From an uncultured Methylococcaceae bacterium (GTDB lineage Bacteria > Pseudomonadota > Gammaproteobacteria > Methylococcales > Methylomonadaceae): a stretch of DNA of 9,594 nt. The notes below the pieces were generated by a model. That model worked only from the letters and a program-made list of their open reading frames with translations, ran no database searches and had not been told where the DNA came from. Every line of letters starts with the position of its first letter. Within the stretch, counting starts at the first letter, position 1. Shown here piece by piece: positions 1 to 6,566 of the stretch. The stretch covers positions 1-9,594 of the forward strand of contig CAIUYS010000259.1 in assembly GCA_903903365.1 (NCBI GenBank), read 5' to 3'. Both the position numbers and the translations under genes were made by a program.

Positions 1-33
1 TTGATGGAAATATTAAAAGAATATCACCACAAA

Positions 34-51
34 GACACGAAGGACACGAAG
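34..51. repeat. Tandem 9-mer, two copies
   Basis: The unit GACACGAAG occurs twice head to tail (34-42 and 43-51) and runs into an A-rich stretch. It is an exact short tandem repeat in otherwise non-coding sequence. Similar cacgaagg-type runs are common in intergenic regions of environmental bacteria, but no function can be assigned from this copy. Confidence 0.7.
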
Positions 52-104
52 AAAAAACTGAGCCTTTGTTGGTTTTCAATTCTGCTGTTTCAGGTACTCC
101 AGCT

Positions 105-128
105 TTTGCTGTTTGCTGTTTGCTGTTT
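105..128. repeat. Tandem heptamer TTTGCTG, three copies
   Basis: TTTGCTG is repeated exactly three times (105-125) and followed by a partial TTT. The last bases overlap the left arm of the inverted-repeat element that starts at 125. It looks like slippage-type repetition at the border of that element. No coding role is visible. Confidence 0.7.
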
Positions 129-314
129 CCCAAGCTCCAGCTTGGGAATCCGGCCCAGGAAGCTCTAGCTTCCTGTTTAACTTTATCACGTTGGAGAGCC
201 CCATACATCCTAGCAGCTATCATGACTGATAGGATCCTTGTTCACATTTTTTGGTGACAGTATCGGGAAGCTAGAACTTCCAAAACCGGTTTCCCAAGCT
301 AGAGCTTGGGAAAC
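125..314. repeat. 190-bp inverted-repeat element made of paired palindromes (REPIN- or MITE-like)
   Basis: Arms 125-173 and 266-314 are reverse complements at 42 of 49 positions with no gaps. Each arm holds two smaller palindromes. In the left arm these are TTCCCAAGCT-CC-AGCTTGGGAA (127-148) and CAGGAAGCT-CT-AGCTTCCTG (156-175, running 2 bp past the arm). In the right arm they are the imperfect GGAAGCTAGAACTTCC (266-281) and a perfect 14-bp-arm hairpin at 287-316 (CGGTTTCCCAAGCT / AGCTTGGGAAACCG, 2-nt loop). The 92-bp centre has another hairpin at 217-232, CTATCA-TGAC-TGATAG. The arrangement resembles a REPIN (two REP units in inverted orientation) or a small non-autonomous element. No transposase accompanies it here and no target duplication was recognised. 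Confidence 0.65.
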
Positions 315-392
315 CGCAAAAAAATAGCTGCCACCTTCTCTATAAACACGGGGATAATGCATGATTATTTATGGGTTGGGTTAGCCAAAATT

Positions 393-419
393 GTCGGGTT
401 ACGCTATCGCTAACCCGAC
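393..419. repeat. Palindromic repeat with 9-bp arms
   Basis: GTCGGGTTA (393-401) and TAACCCGAC (411-419) are perfect inverted arms around a 9-nt loop. A second pairing is possible between GGGTTAGC (378-385) and GCTAACCC (409-416), so the stretch 374-420 looks like a degenerate multi-copy REP-type element. There is no T-run on either side, so a rho-independent terminator is unlikely. Confidence 0.6.
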
Positions 420-514
420 CTTGTATGATCAAAATTAATAAAATATTACTAAAAGATCAAGTAAGCTTTAACCGTTTATTGGGAGGCCGTCCCGACCTTA
501 GGACTGGTTATTAA

Positions 515-520
515 TATAAT
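515..520 (+). promoter_or_regulatory. Candidate -10 box in the IS110 left end
   Basis: A perfect TATAAT lies about 7 bp before the expected 5' end of the candidate bridge RNA (near 527). At the integrated site no good -35 hexamer lies 16-18 bp upstream (CCGACC at 492-497). In IS110 elements the -35 is known to be supplied by the right end when the excised circle forms, which would make the promoter active mainly in the circle. Confidence 0.45.
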
Positions 521-526
521 CAGAGC

Positions 527-650
527 CTGTTTCGTAGATTGGCCCCCGCCCTATTCACCCATACCGTGGAGTATCCGAGGCTTAGAGCCTGCATACACAA
601 GGAAGGTAGGTGCATGTGCAGGGTCGGGAACCAATAAATAGTCTACTTTC
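527..650 (+). ncRNA. Candidate IS110 bridge RNA
   Basis: The non-coding left end can fold into a closed structure by inspection. GTAG (534-537) pairs with CTAC (643-646), and ATTGG (538-542) with CCAAT (631-635), leaving a 7-nt bulge at 636-642. CCC at 544-546 and 549-551 pairs with GGG at 626-628 and 621-623. Inside are three hairpins: 561-574 (ATAC/GTAT), 578-590 (AGGCT/AGCCT, 3-nt loop) and 591-619 (GCATA/TGTGC, 19-nt loop). IS110 recombinases are known to use an RNA from this position whose loops recognise target and donor DNA. Position and fold support the call. The transcript ends are guesses and the guide loops were not assigned with confidence. Confidence 0.6.
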
Positions 651-674
651 TTTATCCTTTATTAACAAAATAAT

Positions 675-1708
675 ATGATCAATATCGAACTTAAAACGAA
701 TGACTCAGAAGTTAATCCAATCCACCAAGCCGGTATTGATGTCGGCGCAGAGGAACTTGTTCTAGTTGTTCGTAAAAATAGCAAACTATTAAACCCCCAA
801 ACATTCACTAATACACGGGCTGATCGCACTCGCTTAGTTAATAAACTGGTTAAGCTACCTGGCGTCATCGTCTGTATGGAGGCTACTGGCGTTTATCATT
901 TCGATTTAGCTGTCGCTCTGCATGATGCCGGTGTATTGGTCATGGTCATTAATCCAAAATCGTCTCATAATTTTGCCAAAGTATTAATGAAAAACAGCAA
1001 AACAGATGCGGTCGATGCCAATACTTTAGCTGAATACGCCGCACGCATGATTTTGTTGCCTGGACTCGACCCAGCAACGAGACCATTGCTGTTCGCTGTT
1101 TTTCTCGCCGAATTACGGCCTTAACCACTCAGAAAGCGGCTGCCAAGAATCATCTACATGCGCTAACAGCGACTCAAGAAACACCCAAAGCAGTATTACG
1201 TGATGCGAAATTAGCCATTACCCAATTACAAAAACGTATTGACCGCTTAACGACAGAGGCGCTACTTTTGATCGCTAAGCACCCTATACTCGAACGGACA
1301 CTGACGTTATTAATCAGCATCAAAGGCATTGCCCAAACCAGTGCCATTTCGCTTATGGGTGAACTGTTATTATTACCACCTGACCTTACTCATCGAGAAT
1401 GGGTCAAGTTTGCAGGACTAGATCCCAATGCTTTTGATTCTGGAAAAAGCGTTCATAAGAAGTCGCGTATATCTAAAGCCGGCAACCGAAATATTCGCGC
1501 AGCCCTTTATATGCCGGCCTTAAGCGCTAAACAACATGACCCACACGTAAAGGCTTATTTCCAACATCTCGTAGCTAATGGCAAAAAACCGTTACAGGCT
1601 GTCTGTGCCATCATGCGAAAATTAATTCATGCTATTCACGGGATGTTGAAAAATAACGAGCCTTTCGATAACACACGTTTCTATAAAATTCCGGCCTCGG
1701 CCGTATAG
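675..1708 (+). pseudogene. IS110-family DEDD transposase, frameshifted
   Basis: The N-terminal part (residues 1-125) is the RuvC-like DEDD domain. The four acidic residues are visible: D22 in GIDVGA, E69 in MEATGVYH, D111 and D114 in KTDAVDA. After R124-M125 the reading frame turns into an unrelated tail that stops at 1122-1124. The family sequence resumes in the next frame from about 1049 (D-F-V-A-W...RRITALT) and continues without a stop to 1708. This includes the coiled-coil linker (about 1130-1260) and the C-terminal Transposase_20 domain with LISIKGI, FAGLDP and the SGKS..KKSRISKAGN region that carries the catalytic serine in this family. Restoring one base near ATG-ATTTT at 1047-1053 would give about 344 residues, a normal length. 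No clear ribosome binding site precedes the ATG. It is most likely inactive unless the gap is a sequencing error. Confidence 0.85.
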
Positions 1709-1730
1709 TTAAAAATAAACGAAAATACCT

Positions 1731-1742
1731 TTGACTTTGAAC
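1731..1742 (+). promoter_or_regulatory. Overlapping -35-like hexamers in the IS110 right end
   Basis: TTGACT (1731-1736) and TTGAAC (1737-1742) both resemble a sigma-70 -35 box and face outward. If the ends join through a GT core, TTGACT would sit 17 bp from TATAAT at 515-520. If they join through a CT core, TTGAAC would sit 18 bp from it. This fits the known junction promoter of circular IS110 intermediates but depends on unproven ends. Confidence 0.35.
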
Positions 1743-1749
1743 AGAGTAT

Positions 1750-3201
1750 CTACATGTCTTTACACAAATCTTGTGCATAAGCGTCCAGTGCGTTGATGAT
1801 ATCCTTATTACTATCGTTGCTGTTTCGCAACTCGTCCAGTCGTGCAAGGTAAGCATCCAGTGTTATGCTGGCACCTGTTTGACGGCCGGTTAAGCGATTC
1901 TGACAAAATTCTTTCCATCTCAACTGTTCGTCAATATTGAGTGTTTCGGGGTAATTTCGGGCCCGGTATCTAAACAGCATTTCCGGCAGGCGGGGATCGT
2001 TAAAACCAAGTTCTGCTTTTGCTAATTGTTCTGGCGACATCACTCTGATTTTTACCATTTTCTGCCGGTCGGCTTCAGAGAAAAATCCACCGCTGTAGAT
2101 GGACAGGTCCGGATCAGCATCCTGATCGGCGTAGGCATGGCCACTAAACACGGCGGCTAATTTTTCAGCCAGGCCGGTGGCGGTTTTAATCTTGTCAATA
2201 TGAGTCAGGCACAAGGCCATATCAATCGCCAGTCGTTGTGCATCCTCCGGTTTGATAACAGACATCGGTGCCACTACCGGACATTTGTTAATATGCACGG
2301 TTTTTAACGGTATTCTGGCGACCCCTTCGGGCAAGTCGTCGGTCGCGGTAAAAAGTCGTTGTTGAATGTCTTCTATTGATAAGGTCAGCAGGGGTTCCGG
2401 ATCAATGGACAAATCGTAAACAATGATGCCATTGGTGTTGGTCGGATGTTTGCAGAGCGGTAATACAATAGCTAGGTTGTTAGTGGCTACGCTATATTTA
2501 CCGGATATATGCACAACCGGTTTAAAACTGCCTAACTGGAGTAACTCCAACACCTTGGCTTTGCCGCGATGTTGCAACAGAAATTGATACAGTTTTGGCT
2601 GTGCCTGTTTGACTAATTTGGCCATGCCTATGGTCGCATAAACATCGGATAGCGCATCGTGCGCTGCTTCATGGGCGATACCATTGGCGATGGTTAATTG
2701 ATCCAGTCGCAAACTGGGTCTGCCGTCACCATTAACCGGCCAATTTATACCTTCAGGCCGTAGCGCTCTTGCCGCTCTAACGACATCAATAATATCCCAA
2801 CGGGAATTGCCGTTTTGCCATTCTCGGGCGTAGGGATCATAAAAATTACGATATAGCGAGTTGCGGGTTACTTCATCATCAAAACGAAGATTATTATAGC
2901 CCAAGGTACAGGTGTTGGGTTGGGCGAGCTGTTGATGTATTTGGCTGATAAAGTCGGCTTCGCAAACGCCTTTTTGCCGGGCAAGTTGCGGAGTAATGCC
3001 GGTAATTAGGCAGGCATCCGGTTGAGGCAGGCAATCCGGCGTTGGGTTGCAATAAATAACCAACGGCTCTTCGATAATATTAAAATCGGCATCGGTTCGC
3101 AGTCCGGCAAATTGTACTGCCCGGTCGCGCCGTGGATCAATGCCAAAGGTTTCGTAATCGTGCCAATAAAAGGTTTGCGTATTAAGGTTGCGTTCGGGCA
3201 T
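1750..3201 (-). CDS. sbcB: Exodeoxyribonuclease I
   Basis: This single-strand-specific 3'-to-5' DNA exonuclease acts in recombination and mismatch repair and can interact with SSB. From the ATG at 3201 it has 483 residues, close to the 475 of the E. coli enzyme. The N-terminal DnaQ-type DEDDh exonuclease domain shows HDYETFG (D15, E17), GYNNLRFDDEVT (D108) and EAAHDALSDVYAT (H181, D186), the same numbers as in E. coli. The SH3-like and C-terminal helical domains follow, with VHINKCPV and FRYRARNYPETL conserved. A TTG at 3216 would add five residues and overlap the upstream gene by 11 bp. The ATG is preferred because it gives E. coli numbering, although neither start has a strong ribosome binding site. 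It starts 4 bp after the CBS gene and is probably co-transcribed with it. The TAG stop abuts the IS110 right end. Confidence 0.95.
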   Translation of the reverse strand: MPERNLNTQTFYWHDYETFGIDPRRDRAVQFAGLRTDADFNIIEEPLVIYCNPTPDCLPQPDACLITGITPQLARQKGVCEADFISQIHQQLAQPNTCTLGYNNLRFDDEVTRNSLYRNFYDPYAREWQNGNSRWDIIDVVRAARALRPEGINWPVNGDGRPSLRLDQLTIANGIAHEAAHDALSDVYATIGMAKLVKQAQPKLYQFLLQHRGKAKVLELLQLGSFKPVVHISGKYSVATNNLAIVLPLCKHPTNTNGIIVYDLSIDPEPLLTLSIEDIQQRLFTATDDLPEGVARIPLKTVHINKCPVVAPMSVIKPEDAQRLAIDMALCLTHIDKIKTATGLAEKLAAVFSGHAYADQDADPDLSIYSGGFFSEADRQKMVKIRVMSPEQLAKAELGFNDPRLPEMLFRYRARNYPETLNIDEQLRWKEFCQNRLTGRQTGASITLDAYLARLDELRNSNDSNKDIINALDAYAQDLCKDM

Positions 3202-3205
3202 TTTG

Positions 3206-3598
3206 TTAAATGGCAACCAAGGCTCTTAAGACATCGACACGACTAATAACGCCGACAAATTCACTGCCTTCAAATACCGGAAAGCTTCTGACCGAAGACT
3301 TCTGAAACTTTTCAGCTAAATCCACGATACTGGACTTGGCATCGACACTGATCGTTTCCGTGCTCATATAGTCGCCCACTTTTCCGCTCATACCTTGGTT
3401 GTAAACGCTTTCCAAAAAAACCCTCATGCCGTCTTTTTCGGAAAACATGCCGACCAACTGACCTTTGGAGTCAATAACCGGAGCGCACGTAATTTTATGA
3501 TCCAATAATTTTTTGATCGCATCAATCACATTCGTGTCTTGGGTTAAAGTGACTAACCGTTTAGCCATGTAATCTGCTACCGTAATTTTTGCCAGCAT
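3206..3598 (-). CDS. Two-CBS-domain protein
   Basis: This small cytoplasmic protein of 130 residues consists almost only of two CBS domains (about 8-60 and 74-127), which together form a Bateman module that usually binds adenosine nucleotides. Each domain keeps the S-x-x-D ribose-contact motif: S53-E-K-D56 after GMF and S119-R-V-D122 after GVI. No attached enzyme or membrane domain is present, so the effector partner is unknown. The ATG at 3598 is chosen because GAGGA lies 7 bp upstream (3606-3610); the longer open frame to 3625 lacks such support. It lies 46 bp after nqrM and 4 bp before sbcB on the same strand, suggesting one transcript. A link to Na+-NQR or energy sensing is only a guess from position. 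Confidence 0.88.
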   Translation of the reverse strand: MLAKITVADYMAKRLVTLTQDTNVIDAIKKLLDHKITCAPVIDSKGQLVGMFSEKDGMRVFLESVYNQGMSGKVGDYMSTETISVDAKSSIVDLAEKFQKSSVRSFPVFEGSEFVGVISRVDVLRALVAI

Positions 3599-3644
3599 GA
3601 TGAATTCCTCGATGTAAAACAACAAGTGTAGTTTACTTAAAAAA

Positions 3645-3836
3645 TTATCCCTGAGTTAAATGCGCTTCTGCATCCATTTTCTTTCTTTTATCGCATTTTT
3701 CTACGCAAACACATTCGGCCTTGCTCATGCCGCCACCACATGAACCTTTAATGGCGCGTCTGCCAAAAATAACGCCGATTGCCATGATGGTAATTACCAC
3801 CAGCATTACTACAAAAGTTACTAAAAAATAAGTCAT
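3645..3836 (-). CDS. nqrM: Na+-NQR maturation protein NqrM (DUF539)
   Basis: This 63-residue protein has one N-terminal membrane helix (about 3-25) followed by a short tail with four cysteines: C33 in KGSCGG, C42 and C44 in ECVC, and C48 in KCDKRKK. This cysteine pattern and the KRKK ending define the NqrM family, known to be required for assembly of Na+-NQR, probably by delivering iron to the cysteine site between NqrD and NqrE. The ATG at 3836 has GAGG 7 bp upstream (3844-3847); the longer open frame to 3905 adds residues not seen in the family. It lies after the nqr operon terminator and so needs its own promoter or readthrough. In Vibrio the gene follows apbE, which is absent here. Confidence 0.92.
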   Translation of the reverse strand: MTYFLVTFVVMLVVITIMAIGVIFGRRAIKGSCGGGMSKAECVCVEKCDKRKKMDAEAHLTQG

Positions 3837-3947
3837 GATACTACCTCGTAAAGTACGCGAAGGTTGACGTAATATTAACATCAAAACCTGTTCGCTTTTA
3901 ATCATTAAAAACGCAAGTACAGGCTTTTTTACAACCCGCCTATAACT
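3837..3947 (-). promoter_or_regulatory. nqrM leader with a weak candidate promoter
   Basis: This stretch separates the nqr terminator from nqrM and should hold the nqrM promoter. Reading the - strand, TAATAT at 3872-3877 is preceded by TG one base away, as in an extended -10 box; no convincing -35 lies 16-18 bp upstream. The ribosome binding site GAGG is at 3844-3847. No operator or riboswitch was recognised. Confidence 0.3.
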
Positions 3948-3980
3948 AAAAAACGAGGATTAGACCAGCTAATCCTCGTT
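3948..3980 (-). terminator. Rho-independent terminator of the nqr operon
   Basis: AACGAGGATTAG and CTAATCCTCGTT (3952-3963 and 3969-3980) form a perfect 12-bp stem with a 5-nt loop. On the - strand the stem runs into a T-run (A-run at 3948-3953 on the + strand). It lies 64 bp after the nqrF stop codon and is correctly placed to end the nqrA-F transcript. Positions 3981-4044 are the nqrF 3' untranslated region and show nothing else. Confidence 0.9.
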
Positions 3981-4044
3981 ATATTAATGCCGTTTAGCCT
4001 CCCTCAAAACCAACAGAATTCAAGAAAGAGAGTTACGATATTAG

Positions 4045-5265
4045 TTAACCACCAAAGTCATCCAACATGATGTTTTCAGGCTCTACACCGTTATCAATCA
4101 ACATATTGATAACGGATGTATTCATGATTGGAGGCCCACACATGTAGAACTCACAATCTTCCGGTGCAGGATGGTTTTTAATAAACTCTTCAAAAAGTAC
4201 ATTATGAATAAAGCCTTTATAACCGTCCCAGTTATCATCCGGTAAGGGATCAGATAACGCCACATGCCATTCAAAATTATCATTTTCTTTGGCCAGCATA
4301 TCAAAATCTTCTACATAGAACATTTCGCGTTTACTACGAGCGCCATACCAGAAAGTGATTTTACGGTTGGATTTGATTCTGCGTAACAGATCAAAAATAT
4401 GTGAACGCATCGGTGCCATACCGGCACCACCGCCCACAAAGACCATTTCCGCTTCAGTATCTCTGGCGTAAAACTCGCCATAAGGCCCTGAAATAATACA
4501 TTTATCGCCGGGTTTTAAATCAAAGATATAAGACGACATGATGCCTGGCGGTACGCTATCGGGAGCACCGGGAGGCGGTGTCGCGATACGCACGTTGAGC
4601 ATGATTTCTTTTTCTTCAGGATAACTGGCCATTGAATAAGCACGCAAGGCCGGTTCTTTTACATCAGAAACAAAACGCCATAGATTGAATTTATCCCAAT
4701 CTTCACGGAATCGTTCTTCAACTTTAAAATCGCTGTATTTGGCAATGTGTGGAGGACATTCAATTTGAATATAACCACCGGCCTTATAATTGATTTCTTC
4801 GCCTTCAGGCAGCTGAAGTACCAGTTCCTTAATAAAGGTAGCCACGTTATTGTTGGACTTAACAGTACATTCCCATTTTTTTACGCCAAAGACTTCATCT
4901 TCAACTTCAATGCTCATGTCGTGTTTTACCGAGACTTGGCATGAAAGACGTTCGCCGTGAGCCGCTTCGCGCTTGGTAATATGCGTCAGTTCAGTCGGCA
5001 GAATTTCACCGCCGCCTGAATGTACAACCACTTTGCACTGAGCGCAGGTACCGCCGCCACCGCAGGCTGAGGATACAAACAAACCATTATCAGCCAACGC
5101 GGTTAACAGTTTTGACCCGACCGGCACATGAATTTTCTTTTCATTATTAATCAGGATCTCAACATCTCCTTCTGCGACCAATTTGCTTTTAGCGCCGATA
5201 ATAACAAATACCAGTGCTATAACAAAAGCCGTAAAAATAATGATCCCTAATAGAATTTCCAGCAT
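4045..5265 (-). CDS. nqrF: Na+-NQR subunit F, NADH dehydrogenase
   Basis: NqrF is the electron entry point of Na+-NQR. It oxidises NADH at a cytoplasmic FAD domain and passes electrons through a 2Fe-2S centre. The protein has 406 residues, against about 408 in Vibrio cholerae. An N-terminal membrane helix (about 4-25) anchors it. A ferredoxin domain follows with four cluster cysteines, C68, C74, C77 (SACGGGGTCAQC) and C109 (LSCQV). The flavin domain has R208-AYS, the NADH-binding part has GGGAGMAP (278-285) and YMCGPP (374-379), and the protein ends in the typical LDDFGG. The ribosome binding site GAAGG is 7 bp before the ATG, immediately after the nqrE stop codon, 12 bp away. It is the last gene before the terminator. 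Nothing appears damaged. Confidence 0.97.
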   Translation of the reverse strand: MLEILLGIIIFTAFVIALVFVIIGAKSKLVAEGDVEILINNEKKIHVPVGSKLLTALADNGLFVSSACGGGGTCAQCKVVVHSGGGEILPTELTHITKREAAHGERLSCQVSVKHDMSIEVEDEVFGVKKWECTVKSNNNVATFIKELVLQLPEGEEINYKAGGYIQIECPPHIAKYSDFKVEERFREDWDKFNLWRFVSDVKEPALRAYSMASYPEEKEIMLNVRIATPPPGAPDSVPPGIMSSYIFDLKPGDKCIISGPYGEFYARDTEAEMVFVGGGAGMAPMRSHIFDLLRRIKSNRKITFWYGARSKREMFYVEDFDMLAKENDNFEWHVALSDPLPDDNWDGYKGFIHNVLFEEFIKNHPAPEDCEFYMCGPPIMNTSVINMLIDNGVEPENIMLDDFGG

Positions 5266-5277
5266 GACACTACCTTC

Positions 5278-5886
5278 TTAAAGTTGGATTCCGGAGAAAG
5301 CCATGAAGCCAAGTGACATCAGACCCGCAGTAATAAAAGTAATACCCAGACCTTGCAAACCGGCAGGAATATCACTGTATTTAAGTTTTTCGCGCACACC
5401 GGCCATAACCGTAATAGCCAATGCCCAGCCCAAACCACTGCCCACACCGTAGGTGACACTTTCACCAAAATTATAATCACGCTCAATCATAAATAAACTA
5501 CCGCCAAGAATAGCGCAGTTTACCGTGATTAAAGGCAGAAACACACCCAAGGCAAAATACAATGCCGGAAAGAATTTATCCAAAATCATTTCCAGAATTT
5601 GTACCAAAGCGGCAATCATTCCGATACAGCTTAATAATGCCAAAAAGCTTAAATCAACGCCTGTTATACCCATCCAGGATAAAGCATCTTCTTTTAACAA
5701 GGCATGATAAACCACGTTATTGGCAGGAACAGTAATCGCCTGCACCACCATAACGGCAATACCCAAGCCCATCGCGGTCGATATTTTCTTGGAAACCGCA
5801 ATAAAGGTACACATCCCCAAAAAGAAGGACAGTGCCAGGTTTTCAATAAAGACAGCCTTTACAAATAAACTAATATAAGCTTCCAT
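5278..5886 (-). CDS. nqrE: Na+-NQR subunit E, membrane protein
   Basis: This integral membrane subunit pairs with NqrD. The 202 residues form about six hydrophobic helices with the inverted half-repeat topology of the NqrD/E and RnfA/E families. C26 (LGMCTF) and C124 (TVNCAI) match the two cysteines that, with those of NqrD, hold the iron centre inside the membrane; relative to V. cholerae (198 residues, second cysteine at 120) there is a four-residue insertion before the second cysteine. The start overlaps the nqrD stop as TAATG, and a strong AAGGAGG precedes it. Translational coupling with nqrD fits the need for equal amounts of both subunits. Confidence 0.97.
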   Translation of the reverse strand: MEAYISLFVKAVFIENLALSFFLGMCTFIAVSKKISTAMGLGIAVMVVQAITVPANNVVYHALLKEDALSWMGITGVDLSFLALLSCIGMIAALVQILEMILDKFFPALYFALGVFLPLITVNCAILGGSLFMIERDYNFGESVTYGVGSGLGWALAITVMAGVREKLKYSDIPAGLQGLGITFITAGLMSLGFMAFSGIQL

Positions 5887-6566
5887 TAGTGATGCCCTCC
5901 TTCACCGTGCGCAATCGACATAATCTTGAATTCTACTTTTTCAGCTTGACCGGGTTTCCATTGACGTACCGCCCAGATAATCAAACCAATAATAAAGAAA
6001 GCACTGGGTGGCAATAACATCAAGCCATTGGGATCATACCAACCGCCGTCTTTAGTCAATTTAAAAACTTCGATACCCAGTAATTTACCTGAACCTAAAG
6101 TCTCTCTAAAAAACGCGACGATAATCAATATCAAGCTATAACCCAAACCGTTACCGATACCGTCCATGAAACTTTCCAAAGGCGGATTTTTCATCGCATA
6201 ACCTTCAGCACGACCCATAACGATACAGTTGGTAATAATCAAACCCACAAATACTGATAATTGCTTGCTGACATCGTAAGCAAAGGCTTTGAGTATTTGA
6301 TCAACCACAATAACCAAGGAAGCAATAATGGTCATTTGCACAATAATCCGGATACTGCTTGGAATATGGTTTCTAATCGCACTAATCGCCGCACTTGAAA
6401 AGGCCGTTACCAACGTCAAGGCCAGCGCCATAATCAGCGAGGTTGACATTTGTGAAGTAACCGCCAACGCTGAACAAATACCCAGAACCTGCAAAGTAAT
6501 AGGATTGTCATTAACCAGCGGAGCCGTTAATACTTTTTTTGTTTCATCATTTAAAATTGCGCTCAT
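5886..6566 (-). CDS. nqrD: Na+-NQR subunit D, membrane protein
   Basis: This polytopic membrane partner of NqrE has 226 residues, about 16 more than V. cholerae NqrD. C31 (LGICSALAV) and C114 (ITNCIVMGRAE) are the expected iron ligands. Other conserved stretches are RNHIPSSIRIIVQM and FMDGIGNGLGYS. The C-terminal tail after WKPGQ is longer than usual and ends in a His-rich GEGGHH; its role is unknown. The ATG overlaps the TGA of nqrC by 4 bp (ATGA), so the two genes are likely coupled in translation. Confidence 0.97.
   Translation of the reverse strand: MSAILNDETKKVLTAPLVNDNPITLQVLGICSALAVTSQMSTSLIMALALTLVTAFSSAAISAIRNHIPSSIRIIVQMTIIASLVIVVDQILKAFAYDVSKQLSVFVGLIITNCIVMGRAEGYAMKNPPLESFMDGIGNGLGYSLILIIVAFFRETLGSGKLLGIEVFKLTKDGGWYDPNGLMLLPPSAFFIIGLIIWAVRQWKPGQAEKVEFKIMSIAHGEGGHH

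Larger units (their letters stand above)
504..1751 (+). mobile_element. IS110-family insertion sequence (ends approximate)
   Basis: The element consists of a non-coding left end of about 170 bp, an inactivated DEDD transposase (675-1708) and a right end of about 40 bp. IS110 elements lack terminal inverted repeats, so the borders cannot be read from symmetry. One model places a CT dinucleotide at both ends (504-505 and 1750-1751), as in the CT core of IS621; a GT at 507-508 and 1746-1747 is an alternative. In either model the right end falls at or within a few bases of the sbcB stop codon. Large non-coding DNA upstream of the transposase fits the IS110 subgroup rather than IS1111. Family assignment is secure; the ends are inference. 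Confidence 0.75.

Noticed and set aside
1..168. Open frame from the window edge to a TAG at 166-168, possibly the end of an upstream gene
   Set aside because: Most of it translates the tandem repeats and the left palindrome arm; no protein family is recognisable.
66..257. 63-codon open frame on the + strand
   Set aside because: It runs through the inverted-repeat element and has no ribosome binding site or recognisable domain.
426..459. AT-rich stretch bounded by TGATC and GATCA
   Set aside because: The arms are only 5 bp and the interior does not pair well; probably chance.
490..629. Seven-base pairing TCCCGAC (490-496) with GTCGGGA (623-629)
   Set aside because: The left part lies before the likely transcript start and probably outside the element; the 3' part is better used in the closing stem.
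1..660. CRISPR array among the left-end repeats
   Set aside because: The repeats are palindromes and short tandem units without regular spacers.
1049..1124. Programmed frameshift in the transposase
   Set aside because: IS110 transposases are normally made from one frame, and no slippery run with a structured stimulator is seen at the frame change.
1692..1703. Hairpin CGGCC-TC-GGCCG at the end of the transposase as a terminator
   Set aside because: It lies within the last codons and has no T-run after it on either strand.
3202..3216. TTG start of sbcB at 3216
   Set aside because: The ATG at 3201 gives the E. coli residue numbering exactly and avoids the overlap; the TTG cannot be fully excluded.
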